From: Zygaena filipendulae
Taxonomy: Eukaryota; Arthropoda; Insecta; Lepidoptera; Zygaenidae
Direction: 5' to 3'
Length of the DNA stretch: 64,000 bases
Assembly: GCA_907165275.2 (NCBI GenBank)
Contig: OU015649.1
Coordinates: 6,540,001 to 6,604,000 of the forward strand
In this document: positions 12,378-25,100 of the stretch, in pieces
How the letters are laid out: every line of letters starts with the position of its first letter
Position numbering within the stretch: position 1 is the first letter of the stretch
Position numbers and translations under genes: made by a program
The notes under the pieces: model-generated
The model's input: only the letters and a program-made list of their open reading frames with translations
Database searches by the model: none
Told to the model about the DNA's origin: nothing

Positions 12378-12603
12378 TGTTGAGAACTCCTTTTTATTTT
12401 TTATATATTTCTAAATTTGAAAATTGACAATAGAACGTTTATAATGAAACAAAAAAGGGTAATGGGATTTCGAGAGTCTTGTTGAGATCATTGATTTTTA
12501 TAGGAACACTACATTATTATATTATAACAATTATTAAAGTGATTAAAGTATTGTTTTTCAGTTTGTTAGTGTTTCTTTACAGTGATCATATAGATTTCCC
12601 ACA
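12378..12603 (+). repeat. 3' LTR of the TRIM
   Basis: 226 bp, TG...CA, preceded by the purine tract and followed by the ACTCC duplication. Confidence 0.9.
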
Positions 12604-12960
12604 ACTCCGTAACAATTATCTACCTACCTAACGTCCCTGCATCGTGAAAAGCATTTTTTTGTAAAACGTGATGAGCTGTCGGTGTTTTTAGGATGTTTTA
12701 AATTACAAATCGACCCACTTAAACGCGAAAAATATAGAGAATATTTTAACAAAAACATATCAAAACTATACCTACTTCAAAAAACACAAAAATGCACTAC
12801 ACTAAAAAGCTAAAAGTTAACAAAATACCGATTTAATCCGAACCACGAAAATGCACGTCATTATTAGTATGTGCTACCTACCTACTCATCGGTTTGAAGT
12901 TGGTACCAAGACCGCTTCGCTTGCGTCTGCGCGCTGGGGTGGTTGGTTCAAAACAGACGC

Positions 12961-14446
12961 TCACACGCTTGCAATGTTACGGGAGCGAACTTTATCTTAC
13001 CGATTCCCTATTTGGCTAGCCACCCATAAACCTATTAGGGCCATCCATAAAGTACGTCATATTATATAATTTGACATTTTTATTATAGCAATGTAAAAAT
13101 TGATAAAATGTGATTCTATAACATCCTTATCCTAGGTAGACGGGTAGGTACATTTTATAAAATATTAATTAAACGAAATCCCTAGATATTTAATGCTGCT
13201 ATTACAGTAATATTATTTGTTTTTGCCATGATATTTTGTTATCACTGACAAATATTTATTACTTTAGGTTCAAATATTCGTAAATAGACGTGATAAATTA
13301 GTTCAATTTAATCATTATTTTGATTATCTATAAGTACTTATGTATATATTCTATATTTTGCTATAAAAAGTATTAAGTAATAATAGACGGTGCAAAATTG
13401 TCATAGGTACGTAGATATACATAGATAAACCGCCAACGTTTAAAATTTGGGTCGATACCCACTGGCCCCCTAATATTCGTCCCCAGAAAACTTTTACTAA
13501 AATTACGTACCTACCTACCTAGTTGAAACCTAGTCGAACTCGTAGATAGATAACGCGAAATCGGATATTACTATGTTTTTTGTAAATCCTTACTAAATTC
13601 GAATGTGAGTTTGTTTGTTTGTTTTTTACGCTCTCACACCTTAACGGCTCAACCGATCATCACGAAATTTTGACCTACACATTGTTAGAGGTACAGAAAA
13701 GGATAAAGGGTAATTTTTGTCCTGGAATTCCCTCGGGAACTCCGAAATCAACGCGGCTGCAACTGCGAGGAATAGTACCTATCTCAATAATAAAAATAAG
13801 AATACATTATTTATTTCTAAGTGCTGGTCCCATATAAAGTGAAATTAATTGTAATTGAAACACATAAGTTTAAATTTTAAGTTATACAGAAGTATTACAG
13901 TAACATTAAATTAAATTAGTACAGGAGTTAGAAATATTATAGACATAGGTACTTACACAAAAAATATTTATCTTAATGTGATAATTATTATTAGTTAGTA
14001 AGTAACATATCATAACAAGCTGGACATGTAAGATCTTGATTGGTAAAAACTTAGGAGGCTTTTAGAAACCATTTTTTTTGCATAGGTACCTATGGCTTAT
14101 TTGACTTGGTTCACACGTCCTCATCGGAAGTGTACATACCTACTATGATATCATATACAATATTTGACACAACCAAAAGGTACCACTTCATTCAGTTTTG
14201 TAATTTCAATAGACGCGCATGGCAAACACAGCGCTTATCATCAAGCTTAGGCTATTTAATACGTTATTTAATTTTAACGCCTGAAGAAAAATTATTCGCA
14301 AAGTTTGTTGTATTATAAAATAATATTTGCTGGCATTTTGCTGGTAAATATAACACTTAATAATAGGTTTAATAGATATGTATTTCAATAAAACGATTAG
14401 GATTATTTTTAAATATGTTTTGAACATCCGTCAAATTTAATTTCAG
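12961..14446. other. Spacer upstream of antiporter exon 1A
   Basis: One Helitron-like copy (13587-13771). No promoter-like GC block here, supporting the view that transcription of the 1A form starts farther upstream. Confidence 0.4.
13587..13771 (+). mobile_element. Helitron-like element, plus orientation
   Basis: TCCTTACTAA start, GTTTGTTTGTTTG, CTCAACCGATCATCACGAAA, then GGAATTCCCTCGGGAACTCC and a decayed terminal hairpin. A short open frame inside is not a gene. Confidence 0.6.
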
Positions 14447-17400
14447 GTCCGAAAAACGAGCGTCCGAATGGCAGCGATTAAAGAATATCCTTTCGACTTA
14501 AGCGATCTACAGAATCAACAATTAGAAAATGAGGAAAAGAAATCGCCGACGCATGTTCCCGAAACGAGACCAGTGAATCTGGCGCCGCCATCGCTGGTTG
14601 TGCCACCAGCCCCGGTCCCGGTCACCGCCCCGGTCCCCGTGGCACCCGCGCACGTAGCAGCAGCGCCTCAAGATGGCAAGAGAAAAGTGTCCATTTTGGC
14701 CAATCAAGACAGCAAAAATCGGGAAGATCAACCATCTGAAAGGTAAGACTCGCTTTTCAAAAACAACAATATAGTTTTTCAGTCTTCCCGGAAAAACAAA
14801 TCATAAGTAATCGCTAGGGCGGCAGACCACAGGCAGCAACTTTCACTTTTAAATATGTTTTTTTTTTAATTTATATGTATATAATATATGTTTTTTTTTT
14901 TTTAAATAAAGTTAGGGCTTACTCTTGAAAATTATTTGAGGCTGATTTAGCTTTGCTTTGACTTCAATTTGATTTCACCTCGATGTCATTTTAGTAGGTA
15001 CATACTTTTGAGATCTAAATCAATTCGTATATGGAATCGTGTTAATGTCTAAAGATGACGTCCGAAAACACGACATAACACGACTCCTATATTGAAATCT
15101 AGAAATTAGACAGATAAATTCGATAGAGACACGATTCCAAATCCAAAGCTTTAAAAGCAGCAAAATTTTTTCCCTTTCGATCTCATTTTGATTCGAGTTC
15201 GATTTGATCCTGAAACGATTACGTCAAGAATATCACCCGTACTCGATTGCGTCAAGCTGATTTTACATATTTATTTCTAGCTATTCCCCCGGTTTCACCC
15301 GCGGTATTTCGCAGTTCCCGCGGTTCAACCAATTTCCACAAAACCTTGACAAATTATATACCTAAACCTTCCTCATGAATCACTCTATCTATTGGTAAAA
15401 CCGCATGAGTAGTTTTTTGAGTTTATCGCGAACAGACAGACAAACAGACGCGACGGCGGAATATTTAGGTATTATAATAATTATATAAGGATGTATAGGT
15501 ATGCTAATTACACTTGAAAAGACTCTGTTAGAATTTAATGCTATCTACTAACAACACAATAGGTATCACAGACAATAACAATTCTGATATCCTTACATAT
15601 TATAAAACAAAGTCCTCTGGCTGCGTCTGTCTGTCTGTCTGTCACGGCGGAGGACTTTGTTTTATAATATTTGGTGAAAATATTTATTGCATTCAATTAC
15701 AAATAGCGAACTTAACGCCTTGCAATATGTTTTACCCCAGTAAACCATTGAAAAGAAAGTAATTTTTCATCCCATCTATTAAAAAACTGACGTTTTATTC
15801 GCCTATAAGTGCACCTAAACTAGTACCTAAATAGGTTCCCTTCAATAAGTGCGACTATAAGTTGTACTGAAATCCATTTTAACCCGCTAAACAGCGGGTA
15901 ATAATGAGTTGTGAATTTGGAATATGAAACTTGTAATGTCTATCGCCAGAGACGACCAAGGAGGTCCAACGTCAAATACTGCACAAATTGTACGAGTAAA
16001 GTACTGGCCAATGAGACTTTTAATGCCGAGTGGTACACTCTACTTTTCATCCCCCTCTATGAGAAAATGAAACAAGAAATCGCTGTAATATATTTATTTT
16101 TTGTTTGAGGTGCGAGTCTCACCGGCCAGTACTTTATTCATACAATTTGTGCAGTATTTGACGTTTGACCTCCTTGGTCGTCTCTGGCGATAGACAATGG
16201 ATAGACATTACAAGTTTCATATAGTTTATTATTTTATCGAAGGGGACCTAAACGTACTACTTTAGGTGCACTTATATGCGAATAAAACGTCAGTTTTTTA
16301 ATAGATGGGATGAAAAATTATTTTTCATTACTCATACTCGGAAAGTAGGTCTGAAGTTGCCTGAGAAGCGGGTTGAAAGTAACCCTTTTCAGCCCTAGGG
16401 AGAATCGCTTTCAACTGACAACTGTCAAATTATTAAAAAAAAAATTAGGTCTATTTTCACATTTCTATTGAACCATGTTCCAACTTTCTATACAGCCAGC
16501 GCGATGTAAAATTGAAATAACGTAAAGTTTAAGTAGGTATTAATTAAAATAAAATTTACTTATTTTTTTCTTTAGCTAATTCCTATTTTTATTTTGACTT
16601 TCCTTGCATTCGTAATGAAAAGCACAGTGTTATCCTCGGGAGAAGAAGAGTTACTTTCACCCCTAGGATAACAATGTACTATTTCATTACTCATACTCTG
16701 AAAGTAGGTCTGAAGTTGCCTGAGAAGCGGGTTGAAAGTAACACTTTTCAGCCCTAGGGAGAATCGCTTTCAACTGACAGCTGGATACTGCAGAAACTCA
16801 AGTTTTTTTTTATGTCATAGGGGCATACTTACTGGCCAGTAGCACACCTAACGGTTGATTTATGTAAAATAAAATTCACTCTTTTTTTTCTTTAGCTAAT
16901 TCTTATTTTTATTTTGACTTTCCTTGCATTCGTAATGAAAAGCACAGTGTTATCCTCGGGAGAAAGACTTATTTAGTCCCGAGACGGGGTTTGGCGCCCG
17001 AGCGTAGCGAGGGCGCCAATAGATCGAGGGCGATTTTATTTTAAATAAGTTACTTTCACCCCTAGGATAACAATGTACTATTTTCCTCTGGCGATTCTCT
17101 GTTCGCGATAAATTTAAAAACAACTGAACGGATTTTCATGCGGTTTTCACTCGTATACATCATACATACCTAATATGAATGCCTGAACGACTCAGTTAGA
17201 CATCAGTACTACCACAGATAATATAAGTACTACTAATAATCTATACCGACTGATTTCTGTCGCTGTAATATGTATTAGTGAATTTTGTTATTCCTTCGGG
17301 AACTCTTGTTGTACGAGTGCTGGAAACCGGAGTTTATAGGTATGTAGGTATACATGTAAACCTTCCGGTTATTAGATATGTAACTGTTGTTTCTATCATT

Positions 17401-19108
17401 TTTCGGTTGCAATAAAAACATGGCGGTTTTGCGATTACAATATGCACGTTTTGGCACCTACAATATCTAGCAATCAACCAAAAAAACATACTTATATATT
17501 AAGTCAGAGCTGTCTAAACCTGATCAATTAATCACAAGACCGCTATGTTTCCGATTGAAATCGAAAAATGATAGAAACAAAAGTTACATATATTTGCCCT
17601 ACGGATACTCTAATATCATAGCAAAAACCGCATCAAAATCGTTATGTAGGAAAGTGCATTCAGACATATTAAATTAATAGTAACAGACGGATAGCGATGT
17701 TTTTAACTCTATAGGGTCATGGGGTTTTAGTCACATTATTCAGTGATGTTATCGGTTAGAATCAACAGTAGTCGTAACTAACAGAAAATATAGGCTGATA
17801 TAATCTACAAAGTCGTATAAGTACCTACTTATATTTCTCTAAAAATCGTTGATGTCCTTGGATATTGGCTGTTCCGATTCAAACAAAAAATCTGTAGAAC
17901 GAAACAGAGCAACATTTTTCACCTTGATCGATTCAGTGAACTAAAAAACTGCGGATAAACTAGAGCATTTGTTTGTCTTGGTGTAATGGAAAGTTCCAGT
18001 TACATTGAGGCATGGCATTACTCAACATACCTTGTATTAACCTTTATCGGATTAAATCTGTTACAACGTGTGTTACTTACATATATATCAAAAGATTAAT
18101 GCACAATGCAAACTGCTAGTTACGTATACCTACATGTGTTTGAAAATTTCTGTGGGAAAATTTTCATTTTGGATTTTAGTTTCCTTGCATCAGGACGAAT
18201 GCAATGATGCAATTTAGGCAAAATGGAATCGACTGTACGAAATACTGCATGAGTGAGCATGAAACCACTGGTACGACGGTGGGCATGCAAAAACGGAGTC
18301 CGCGGGTGGCGCGGGCGGGCGCCGCGCCGGTGACCGTAACACGAGCGGTGTTTAGATCCGCTGTTGATACAAACACGATTGTCGATTCCCAACAGTGGCC
18401 GCGGTCTCCTCGCGGCGCGGCGAGCTCACTCAGTCACATGCTACGTCCTCACAGAATACGTTGCGTCGTCGGGCAATGGTTCGAGATAAATTTCTATGGT
18501 AAAGCGTTCTGCACTGTTGTATTTCTTAGACACTTTTGGTTGGACGTTACCACGGCCAATGACCGGCCCACCGGCCGGCGGAGCTGAACTAACTGAGGCA
18601 GTCACGTGCCCGGGGTGAGACGAGGCGGGCGGCTCGGCTGCAGCCGAACCTTCGTTATAAGATGCACATTCGACGTGACGTAGGTGCGGAGCGTGCTGAT
18701 CGAAGCGGCATGCCCCGACATACACCACTCCACGAATACGTTCGCTAACGTCCAGTTTAGTGTCTAAGACTCACCGAGTGTCATGTAGGATGTCTCACAG
18801 CAGTATAAGTTGTCACTACGACAACTATCTTCCATCCGATTCATCCCTCGAAACGGACGCTCTCAATCGACACTGCAGGTAAGTGAGTTAGACTGTCAGA
18901 GTTATATTATTTTAATTAATTAATGAAGTATCCGATTACTATTTTTTCTATAGTCGTATCAATAGGTACCCATTCGATATATCTACAACCTACTACTACC
19001 ATCATCTATCTATTAGTCTCAAATCCAGGTTTAAAAAATATACCTACGTCTCGATGCTTTTTAACCGACTTCCAAAAAGGAGGAGGTTCTATGTTCGATT
19101 GTATGTAT

Positions 19109-19146
<38 letters not shown>

Positions 19147-22100
19147 ATGTTCACCGATTACTCGAAGACGGTTGGACCGATTTGAAAAATTCTTTTTTTG
19201 TTTGAAAGGGTTTACTCCCAATTAGGTCCCATTGCCACCAAGTCGGGATCTGATGATGGGATCTTGAAGAAATCGAGGGAACTCTTCAAAAATTATAGGC
19301 ACACCTATAGCGATTTGGGTATTTTTTATAGTAAATCGTTCATTTGCTGATGAAAAGCAAAATTTTAAGAAGTGGAACTGATGATGAAGACCACGGATGG
19401 TCATCAGAACTACTTCACTATAATACCTATTTCATGGGTTCCGATTGGAGCGATTTCAAAAATTGTTTTTTTGTTTGAAAGGGGATACTCCCAAATCGAT
19501 TCCATTGTCACCAAATTGAGATCTGATGATGGGATCTTGGAGTAATTGAGGGAACTCTTCAAAAATTACAGGTATACCTATAGCGATTTTTGTATTTTTT
19601 ATAGTAAATCGTTTATTTGCTTTCGGAAAGCAAAATTTGAAGAAGTGGAACTGATGATGAAGACCACAGATGGTCATCAGAACTACTCAATAATAGGTAT
19701 TTCACGGGTTCTGAATCGTTAACTTTAATATGGTTTCTAAACAATTTATGCCTGTCACAATGTATATGGTGAAGTGGAACTGATGGTGAAGCACTAGGAG
19801 AACTCCTCAACAATTAACGTCCCTGCGTCGGGAAAAGTAATATTTTGTAAAAGGTGATGAGCAGTTGACATTAGGCTATTGTAACTTAAAGAAATTACCA
19901 ACTAAGTCACTTAAAAGCGAAAAATAAACAAAAATTTTTAACAAAAAAATTAAAACCGACTTCCAAAAACACAAAACTGAAAAGCTAAAAATAAAATGCT
20001 AAAATTAACAAAATACCGATTTAATCCAAAAGACAAAAACACACGTAATATTATTATTGGTTTGTGCTACCACTGATCGGTATGAAGTCGGTGACAAGCC
20101 AAATAGGTATCTACCTAAGCTAAGTCGACTCCCGTCACCAGCTCTTCGTGAGCAGGACAACCCAAGTGGGCAGACACCAGCGGGCTTGTCACCGAATTCA
20201 AACCGATCAGTGGTAGCACAAACCAATAATAATATTACGTGTGTTTTTGTCTTTTGGATTAAATCGGTATTTTGTTAATTTTAGCATTTTATTTTTAGCT
20301 TTTCAGTTTTGTGTTTTTGGAAGTCGGTTTTAATTTTTTTGTTAAAAATTTTTTTTAAGTTGCGAACTTAGGTAAGTAGGTACGCAAAATGTTATGTTCC
20401 TCCAAAGTCTTAGATACTGTTACCTATCATTTACCACAATGTCCATTAAAATCAAGGTATTCAATAATACAATTTTGTAAATAACGATATACCTACTTAT
20501 ATGAATTTTTAATAAAGTCTATGAAGCTTTTCTATGCACCTGAATAAAGCTAAATGATTTCACAATAACCCTGTACGTATATATAGTTATAAAAGAAACT
20601 AAATAATACGTCTACGTACCTACCTACTGCGATGCTGATATAATAATAATAAAATAAAATAAGTCATTAATGTTAAATGCAATGTCGTGTGAATTTTACA
20701 GTTGAGTTAATGACATGCGATATATAGGTATATCTTAAAACTTTATATACTTACTAGTCACAAATAACAAATAGCTAGTTAATACATTTTTTTTAATTTT
20801 GAATCTAGGTATCAACCTATTTAGAGGCACAGTGAAGTGTTACGTGGTGGAGGAAAACACTCAACGTTCAAATTCAAAGTAATAAAGTTTTTTATTTAAC
20901 TACATTGTAGGCTACCTATTTAAAAAAATTACACTATTTCATTCAAGGTGTAGGACCTAATTTTCGTTGAAAATGTTTTGTGTTCTCTTCTATCGCTTAA
21001 AGTTTTATCGCTTGAATCGTTAGAACAAAGTTAATGGAGGGGACACACTTTTTGACAAGTTCAGGCCTCAGTTCGATAGGGTTGCCCCGCATCAGATTAA
21101 CTCCATTTCATAATAATATTGCATTGTCATCCAAACTACATTGTGTATATGTATACGTAGGTACATACAAAGTTTCATTTCGATACGACGATTAGCACAA
21201 GGTTAAAATTGACTGCTGAAATCTTATTATTAACAGTTAACGCGTTCTCCAAGACTGCAAATTCAAATTTCTTGACATCGAACAGTCAACTAAATAAATT
21301 GTCACAAAATTAGTCACAATAGAAGCCATAAATTAATTAAGTAAAGTGAAATACGATACGATTATTAGTAAAACCGTGACTTTTACGACATAAAATAACA
21401 ATAGTGTTACAGATAATTGGTCATGCATTTTATTTATACCGCTAGTAATGTATCAATTATTATGTTTTAAAACAATACTCATAAAATATTTATTATAACG
21501 CACTTAATGAGCAGATACAAACACCTCACGAAGGCGTTATAATGCTCAAGTTAATTCCATTTTGACCTACATAAGATCAACAATCCATGACACAATATGA
21601 CATCTCAGTTTGTTATATCGTGCTAGCCACTACGTCACACGTCACACGTGTGTGGTCAAGTCACCTCTCACCACACCAGTATACTTGAGGTACAACATAG
21701 TCTTCATATGCCGCGTTAAGCACTTATCCCACATACAACATAAATATAACACTGACTAAATTCCAACACAAAAACTTTAAGTACCTACTAAGTTCAAATA
21801 TCTAAGTGCTACGAATATAGGTACCTAATACATTTTCCTAAGAAAATGTGTGGTAAAAGTTTTATTCGATTTGTGACATTTCTTATACAGTATCTATAAC
21901 TTGGCCCCATAGAGATATATCCTTGTTGGAGACAGGAATGATTAAGTTTATAAAAAACTTTTTGACAAATAGCCGATTTCTTACTGACTGTACCTACACC
22001 TACTTTTACTTTTTTCAAAATCTGTAAATGCCGACAGCAATAACTCAAAAAATAAGGAATGGTCTCCTAAGGCCATATTTGCGTGGCGTCAATCCTTAAT

Positions 22101-25100
22101 GTAGCCGCCCTTACTGACCCGTCTCCCACCCTGTATCCTTACTATCATAAATGTGAAAGTGAGTTGTTTGTTTATTTATTGTTTGTTACGCTTTCACGCT
22201 TTAACGGCTGAACCGATCATCATGATATTTTGCATAGGTACACGTTTTCAGGGGTCCAGAGAACATACAGTACCGTACTTTTTGTCCCGGAATTCCCGCG
22301 GGAACTCCGAAATTGACGAGGGTGAAACCGCGGGGAAACGTTATAAGGATATAAAAATTGATCCCTTTTTCCCTTGGTCACGGCATCACGCGTGAACGGC
22401 TGAACCGATCACCATTAAATTTTGCATACAGGGGTACAGAGAAGGACATAGGACCCTTTTTATCCCGGGATTCCCGCGGGAACGGAAATTACTGCGGGTG
22501 AAACCGCGGGGGACAACTAGTATATTATAAAGACATATCTAATGATTTTCATTACAGAAACTTGATTTACGAACATATACTTAATAAAGTACTTATTTAT
22601 TTACTAAAATTGAAAAATGAAATGTCGACTGTATTTTCTGAGGAAATTAATTTGAATACTTTTTGTAAAGAAAAACGTTGCATAACGAAATTGATTCAGA
22701 ATAAAAAATATTTACAAGGCATTTAGGTAATATCTAAGTATACGAACGTGCCTTTGTCTATATCTATATATTATAACATTTTAAAAATGAACGCGTGAAC
22801 GGCTGAATCAGTTTCGCTAATTCTTTTCTGTTGTGTTTGTTTTTTTGTAAGAAAAAAGAATAAAAGAAGTTGAGTTCTTGCGGGAATTCCGAAACTCACG
22901 CGTGAATCTTCGAAACGGTTGATGTTATAAGTGAAAGTCAAGCGGCGGTGGCCGCGGGGCACAGCTAGTAACATATAAATTTCTAACATGCTGCAGGGTG
23001 ACATTCACTATATATATATAAGGTATAATTATTAATTTCTTACCGGTGTTAAGTCTTGACTCGTAAAGTCGTAACTAATGATATAATATATTATCTACCC
23101 TTGAAATAAGAATAGTTATCAATCATTGAAAAAACAACTTTCTATATCATATCGTTGCGATATGAGAATTATTATTATTATCATAATACAAAAACAGGTC
23201 TGCTCCATCATCCTTATTTGCTAAAAAGTACTATTGATTTTATGTCAAGAATCACCTCTTGATGGTGAAAGTTCATCATCACACTCGTTGCCCTTTAAGT
23301 AGGTACATGCCAAATTGGCATATTGCTCATAATTACTTGATCTCTACTCTACTTTACTCGCCCCAAAAAGGATATAAGCGCTATAGCAGCTTGATAAAAA
23401 CTATACAGTTTACACATTAGATTAAACCAGCCAGATGCAGGATCAACGAAGGATGGAGGATTTTTTGTAATACTACTTTAAAATTCCTTTGTGAAACTCA
23501 AACTCATGACAATGCAGACACGTCACCGTAATCGTTATCAGGATATAGTATGAAGCAGGTACAATTTATTTTTACAGAAATGGCCGAATATCTGCAGATG
23601 GCCCCTCGCGTCGCAAGAGTAATCTGCACAATGCGATGGCTGCTGAAATGGACTCGTCTTGGGGTAAATATCTTAATACTTACAAAGATCATAAATGTTT
23701 ATTTATTTAAATAAATAATGTGAATGTGAGTTTGTTTGTTTGGTGTTTTACGCTTTCACGCCTTAGCCACTTAACCGATCATTATGAATTTCGGCTTACA
23801 TTTTGACAAAATCCACATTAACGCAAGTGATGCCGAGGGCAAAAGATAGTATTATTATAAACCGTAAGCGTTCTTTGATAAAGAAATGGCCCCATTAACT
23901 TTTTCAGCTTCAAAATTATTTTATAATAAGGTATTCAAAAAAACATACATACAATCGAATGCATAACCTCCTCCTTTTTTAAAGTCGGTTAAAAAAATTA
24001 AGTAAGTTATTATAATATAATAATATATATAAAGGGTGCTTTGTCTTTATTTTACAAATCCATAGTATAACAGAGATATACCTACTGTTCCAAAATTGTA
24101 TTACAATTTACAAATACCTACTATTTTTGTCCGTATAAAGATATTACAATGACCTCAATCATTTGAATAACTATAACTTTAACTAACATTAGAAACCTAA
24201 CTGGTGTCTATATGGTGTAACCTACTTGCCAAAAACTAACAAGTAACAAACAGTTATCAGTCGTAACTGGTCACACGTTTAACAGTATCGATTAAAGACA
24301 TTCTTAAGCTTGCCATATCGCGTTACACCAATTTAATACTGATAATAATAACTAGCTGTCCCGCGCGATTTCATCCGCGGTAATTTCAGAGTTCCCGCGG
24401 TAATTCCGGGAAAAAAGTGCTGTAGTTTACGGTGATAAGCAGTTCCCCGCATTAATTACGGAGTTCCCGCGGGAATTCCGGGATAAAAACCATCCTATCT
24501 TTTAAGTTGGACCATATTATAAATGGTTACAAAATTTTATCAAAATCCGTTTAGTAGTTTCGGAGTCCATCGCAGACAAAGAACGTGACACGTGATTTAT
24601 ATATACTAGACTAGACTAGACTAGACTAGACTAGACTAGACTAGACTAGACTAGACTAGATAGATAAGATTATATCATCGAGTTAGTTATACTCCTTTCT
24701 CTGACACTTCAGAACGACCAGCACACATAGAAGGCAGATACAAGAAATACTCAACTACTTCATCAGTTTATTCCAAGAAAGCATCACCGCATAGCGAACA
24801 CGTCGAAAGGTAAACAAATATTGTACTTCTTTGTTTATAAATAAAAATACCGAAAAATACTTAGTATGTAACGACACCACTTGATTATATTTGTGACATG
24901 ATTCTTTTTTCTTTGGCAGATCTTGGTGGTTTGCTTGTTGTCAAAAGTGTCATCAAGAAGACTCGGGCATTCCTTCTTGGGAACCACCAAATTGGCAAAA
25001 AATATGTCCTTATCCATTATGCCCGTCATACAGACAATTTGCGCAAACTTTATCAATATTTATTATTGGTAAGTCTTATAGTAGAAAGCTGATGCCCGCG

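Larger units (their letters stand above)
11956..12603 (+). mobile_element. TRIM (miniature LTR retrotransposon), 648 bp
   Basis: Two direct repeats, 11956-12190 (235 bp) and 12378-12603 (226 bp), start TG and end CA. After the first, TC then TGGCGACCGTGAC fits a primer-binding site complementary to the 3' end of insect tRNA-Arg (from memory of that tRNA). Before the second is a purine tract (GGTGGGGAGGA). ACTCC flanks both sides (11951-11955, 12604-12608), a 5-bp target duplication. The 187-bp interior has no gene, so movement would need proteins from another LTR element. Confidence 0.92.
11590..12960 (+). repeat. Interspersed repeat A (GACTTCC family), plus strand, interrupted by the TRIM
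   Basis: Matches the copies at 4580-5090 and 19066-20351: the GGATCTGATGATGG, GGAACTGATGATGAAGACCA and ACGTCCCTGC blocks come in the same order. The host repeat continues across the TRIM once one ACTCC is removed. The last part (12740-12960) corresponds to the left arm of the palindromic 3' half seen at 19932-20081. Confidence 0.75.

Noticed and set aside
14522..14731. Minus-strand 69-codon frame over antiporter exon 1A
   Set aside because: Antisense shadow of the coding exon.
18204..18587. 127-codon plus-strand frame (and overlapping minus frames) in the CpG-rich block
   Set aside because: Frames open on both strands simply because the DNA is GC-rich; no similarity and no splice logic. Treated as a candidate promoter.
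20005..20278. Two near-identical 73-codon frames on opposite strands
   Set aside because: Consequence of the perfect palindrome; repeat DNA, not genes.
23580..23663. Alternative ATG frame MAEYLQMAPRV in antiporter exon 2
   Set aside because: Runs into a stop six codons into exon 3 when spliced; the other frame continues through all exons.
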